A stretch of 64,000 bases of DNA from Neoroseomonas soli (GTDB taxonomy: Bacteria; Pseudomonadota; Alphaproteobacteria; Acetobacterales; Acetobacteraceae). Under the pieces are notes generated by a model that ran no database searches, was not told the DNA's origin, and saw only the letters and a list, made by a program, of their open reading frames with translations. Made by a program: the position numbers and the translations under genes. The stretch spans positions 1 through 64,000 of the forward strand of contig NZ_JAAEDM010000001.1 in the NCBI RefSeq assembly GCF_018129065.1, read 5' to 3'. The stretch's first letter is position 1; the number at the start of each line of letters is the position of its first letter. Shown piece after piece: positions 62,774 through 64,000 of the stretch.

Positions 62774-62845
62774 CAGTCCATCCGCCCTGGCTGTATGGAA
62801 GCACATTCTGTTGCCATTGGACTGCCGGACAAGGGATGCCACGCC

Positions 62846-63622
62846 ATGCCGGAACGGATCATCGATTTCAACGCCGATATGGGCGAAGGGTACGGCCCCT
62901 GGCGCATGGGTGACGACGCGGCGATGCTCGACATCGTCACCAGCGCGAGCATTGCCTGCGGCGGCCATGCGAGCGACCCCGAGACGATGTTCCGCACGCT
63001 GACCCAGGCGCGTGAACGCGGCGTGACCGTCGGCGCCCATCCCGGCTACCCGGATCGCGAAGGCTTTGGCCGCCGACGCCTGCCGTATCCACCGGCCGAG
63101 ATCGAACGCTTTGTCGCGGCGCAGATCGGCGCGCTGGTCGGCATCGGCCGTCTGGCCGGTGTGAAGATCGCCTATGTGAAGCCGCATGGCGCGCTCGGCA
63201 ACGTCGCCGCGGAGGACCGCAGCGTCGCCGATGCGATCGCGCGCGCGATCCGCGCCTTCGACGGGCTGGCGGTGCTGGCCATGCCGGGCAGCGAATTTGC
63301 AGCCGCCGCACGTGCCGCGGGACTGACGACCTACGCCGAGATCTTCGCCGATCGCGGCTATACGCCGCAGGGGCAACTTGTCCCGCGCAGCCAGCCCGGT
63401 GCCATGATCGAGAACACCGAGGAAGCCGCCGCGCGGCTGCTGCACTTCCTCGAAACCGGCCGCATGAAGACGGTGGATGGCGGCGAGGTGCCGCTGAACG
63501 CCGTGTCGATCTGCATCCATGGCGACAGCGACCATGCGGTGGCCATGGCGCGCGGCGTGCGGCGCGCGCTGGAGCAGGCGGGTGTCACGCTGAAGCCCTT
63601 CCTGCCGGCCGAACGGATCTGA
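62846..63622 (+). CDS. pxpA: 5-oxoprolinase subunit PxpA (LamB/YcsF family)
   Basis: The 258-residue protein has IDFNADMGEGYG at about residues 6-17, SIACGGHASDP near residue 38, VKPHGALGN near 115 and a C-terminal SICIHGDSDHA near 222, all standard for LamB/YcsF proteins. With PxpB and PxpC it converts 5-oxoproline to glutamate using ATP. The PxpB gene follows after 5 bases. ATG 62846 is chosen because the motif order is right and an AAGGG lies upstream. Confidence 0.92.
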   Translation: MPERIIDFNADMGEGYGPWRMGDDAAMLDIVTSASIACGGHASDPETMFRTLTQARERGVTVGAHPGYPDREGFGRRRLPYPPAEIERFVAAQIGALVGIGRLAGVKIAYVKPHGALGNVAAEDRSVADAIARAIRAFDGLAVLAMPGSEFAAAARAAGLTTYAEIFADRGYTPQGQLVPRSQPGAMIENTEEAAARLLHFLETGRMKTVDGGEVPLNAVSICIHGDSDHAVAMARGVRRALEQAGVTLKPFLPAERI

Positions 63623-63627
63623 CTACC

Positions 63628-64000
63628 GTGCCGGCAGGCCCGTTCCCGCGCCTGCGTGCGGCAGGCGACCAGGGACTGCTCGTCGAGTTCGGGGACTCGG
63701 TCGACGTCGCCGTCAGCGAACGCGTCCTTGCCTTCGATGCGGCGCTGCGGGCTCGCCCCTTCCACGGCTTCACCGAGAGCACCCCGTCCTATGCCGCGGT
63801 GCTGGTCGGGTACGATCCCCTGGAGGTCACGCCCAGCGCAGTGCGCGCGCATGTCGAGGCGCTGCTGGCCGAGCCCCATCCGCCGCTGGCCGCCGCCGCG
63901 CTCCACGAACTTCCCGTCTGCTACGAACAGCCCTTCGCGCCCGACCTGGCCGATGTGGCGCAGCGTTGCGGCATGAGCGAGGAGGCGGTGATCGCCGCGC
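63628..64000 (+). CDS. pxpB: 5-oxoprolinase subunit PxpB (KipI-like), cut by window edge
   Basis: From GTG 63628 the frame remains open to the window end, giving about 124 residues. The text GDQGLLVEFGD, FTESTPSYAAVLVGYDP and ELPVCYEQPFAPDLADVA matches the N-terminal half of PxpB/KipI. It lies 5 bases after pxpA in the same direction. PxpC presumably follows outside the window. The product joins PxpA and PxpC in 5-oxoproline hydrolysis. Confidence 0.88.
   Translation, partial: MPAGPFPRLRAAGDQGLLVEFGDSVDVAVSERVLAFDAALRARPFHGFTESTPSYAAVLVGYDPLEVTPSAVRAHVEALLAEPHPPLAAAALHELPVCYEQPFAPDLADVAQRCGMSEEAVIAA

Overview
The window is high-GC DNA (close to 70% by eye) with the gene content of a soil or plant-associated alphaproteobacterium, most likely an Acetobacteraceae member of the Roseomonas type. 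The evidence is the many Bug/TctC-type orphan solute receptors, the hemY neighbourhood with a mitofilin-like protein, a class I PHA synthase, CstA with YbdD, and tRNA-Gln beside ispE. No taxon was confirmed by a search. No rRNA, CRISPR array or prophage is visible.

Layout. Bases 1-1622 hold the end of a mitofilin-like gene and hemY. Bases 1696-6509 (minus) form a catabolic operon: DAO-type FAD oxidoreductase, PLP-dependent dehydratase, Bug receptor and GMC oxidoreductase. Divergent from it, 6681-13041 encodes a complete carbohydrate-type ABC importer with an SDR and an Ldh-family dehydrogenase. Bases 13043-15758 (minus) carry a YddA/SbmA-like ABC protein whose ATPase motifs are all degenerate, and a 6PGDH-like enzyme. 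Bases 16000-18789 hold a TauD dioxygenase, a FAH-family enzyme and a second Ldh-family dehydrogenase. Bases 18906-22574 are a tightly packed three-gene unit of little-described proteins (TelA-like helical protein, DUF6384-like membrane protein, coiled-coil protein with a Gly-rich repeat tail). It is the best candidate for an undescribed system here.

Bases 22690-26389 hold an orphan amino-acid binding protein, an SDR, a 2-hydroxyacid dehydrogenase and a Crp/Fnr regulator. Bases 26471-30845 hold a subtilisin-like protease without a signal peptide, divergent from a class III cyclase/TPR protein and a PAP2 phosphatase. Bases 31032-43507 carry an NDP-forming acyl-CoA synthetase, CYTH protein, PhaC, class V aminotransferase, CoxE-like VWA protein, MoxR ATPase, PncC/CinA, CstA with its small partner, and a succinate-semialdehyde dehydrogenase. 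Bases 43653-47351 hold a Bug receptor, a TPR lipoprotein, ispE (probably with a CTG start) and tRNA-Gln.

Immediately after tRNA-Gln, 47352 to about 55190 is a decayed accessory region. It contains remnants of two IS3-type elements and an IS701-like transposase, fragments of an SDR, an SBP, a NuoF-like and a Bug gene, and four apparently intact genes (MpaB/DUF2236 oxygenase, exported methyltransferase, amino-acid binding protein, FAD oxidoreductase). From 55195 to the window end is a cluster that makes sense as gamma-glutamyl/5-oxoproline use: gamma-glutamyltransferase family enzyme, peptide-type SBP, LysR regulator, CocE hydrolase, GAF protein, a Bug receptor interrupted by one in-frame TAG, PxpA and the start of PxpB.

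A family of G-rich/C-rich palindromic hairpins recurs at gene ends (about 1631, 11808, 11911, 30852, 42034) and looks like a dispersed terminator-type repeat.
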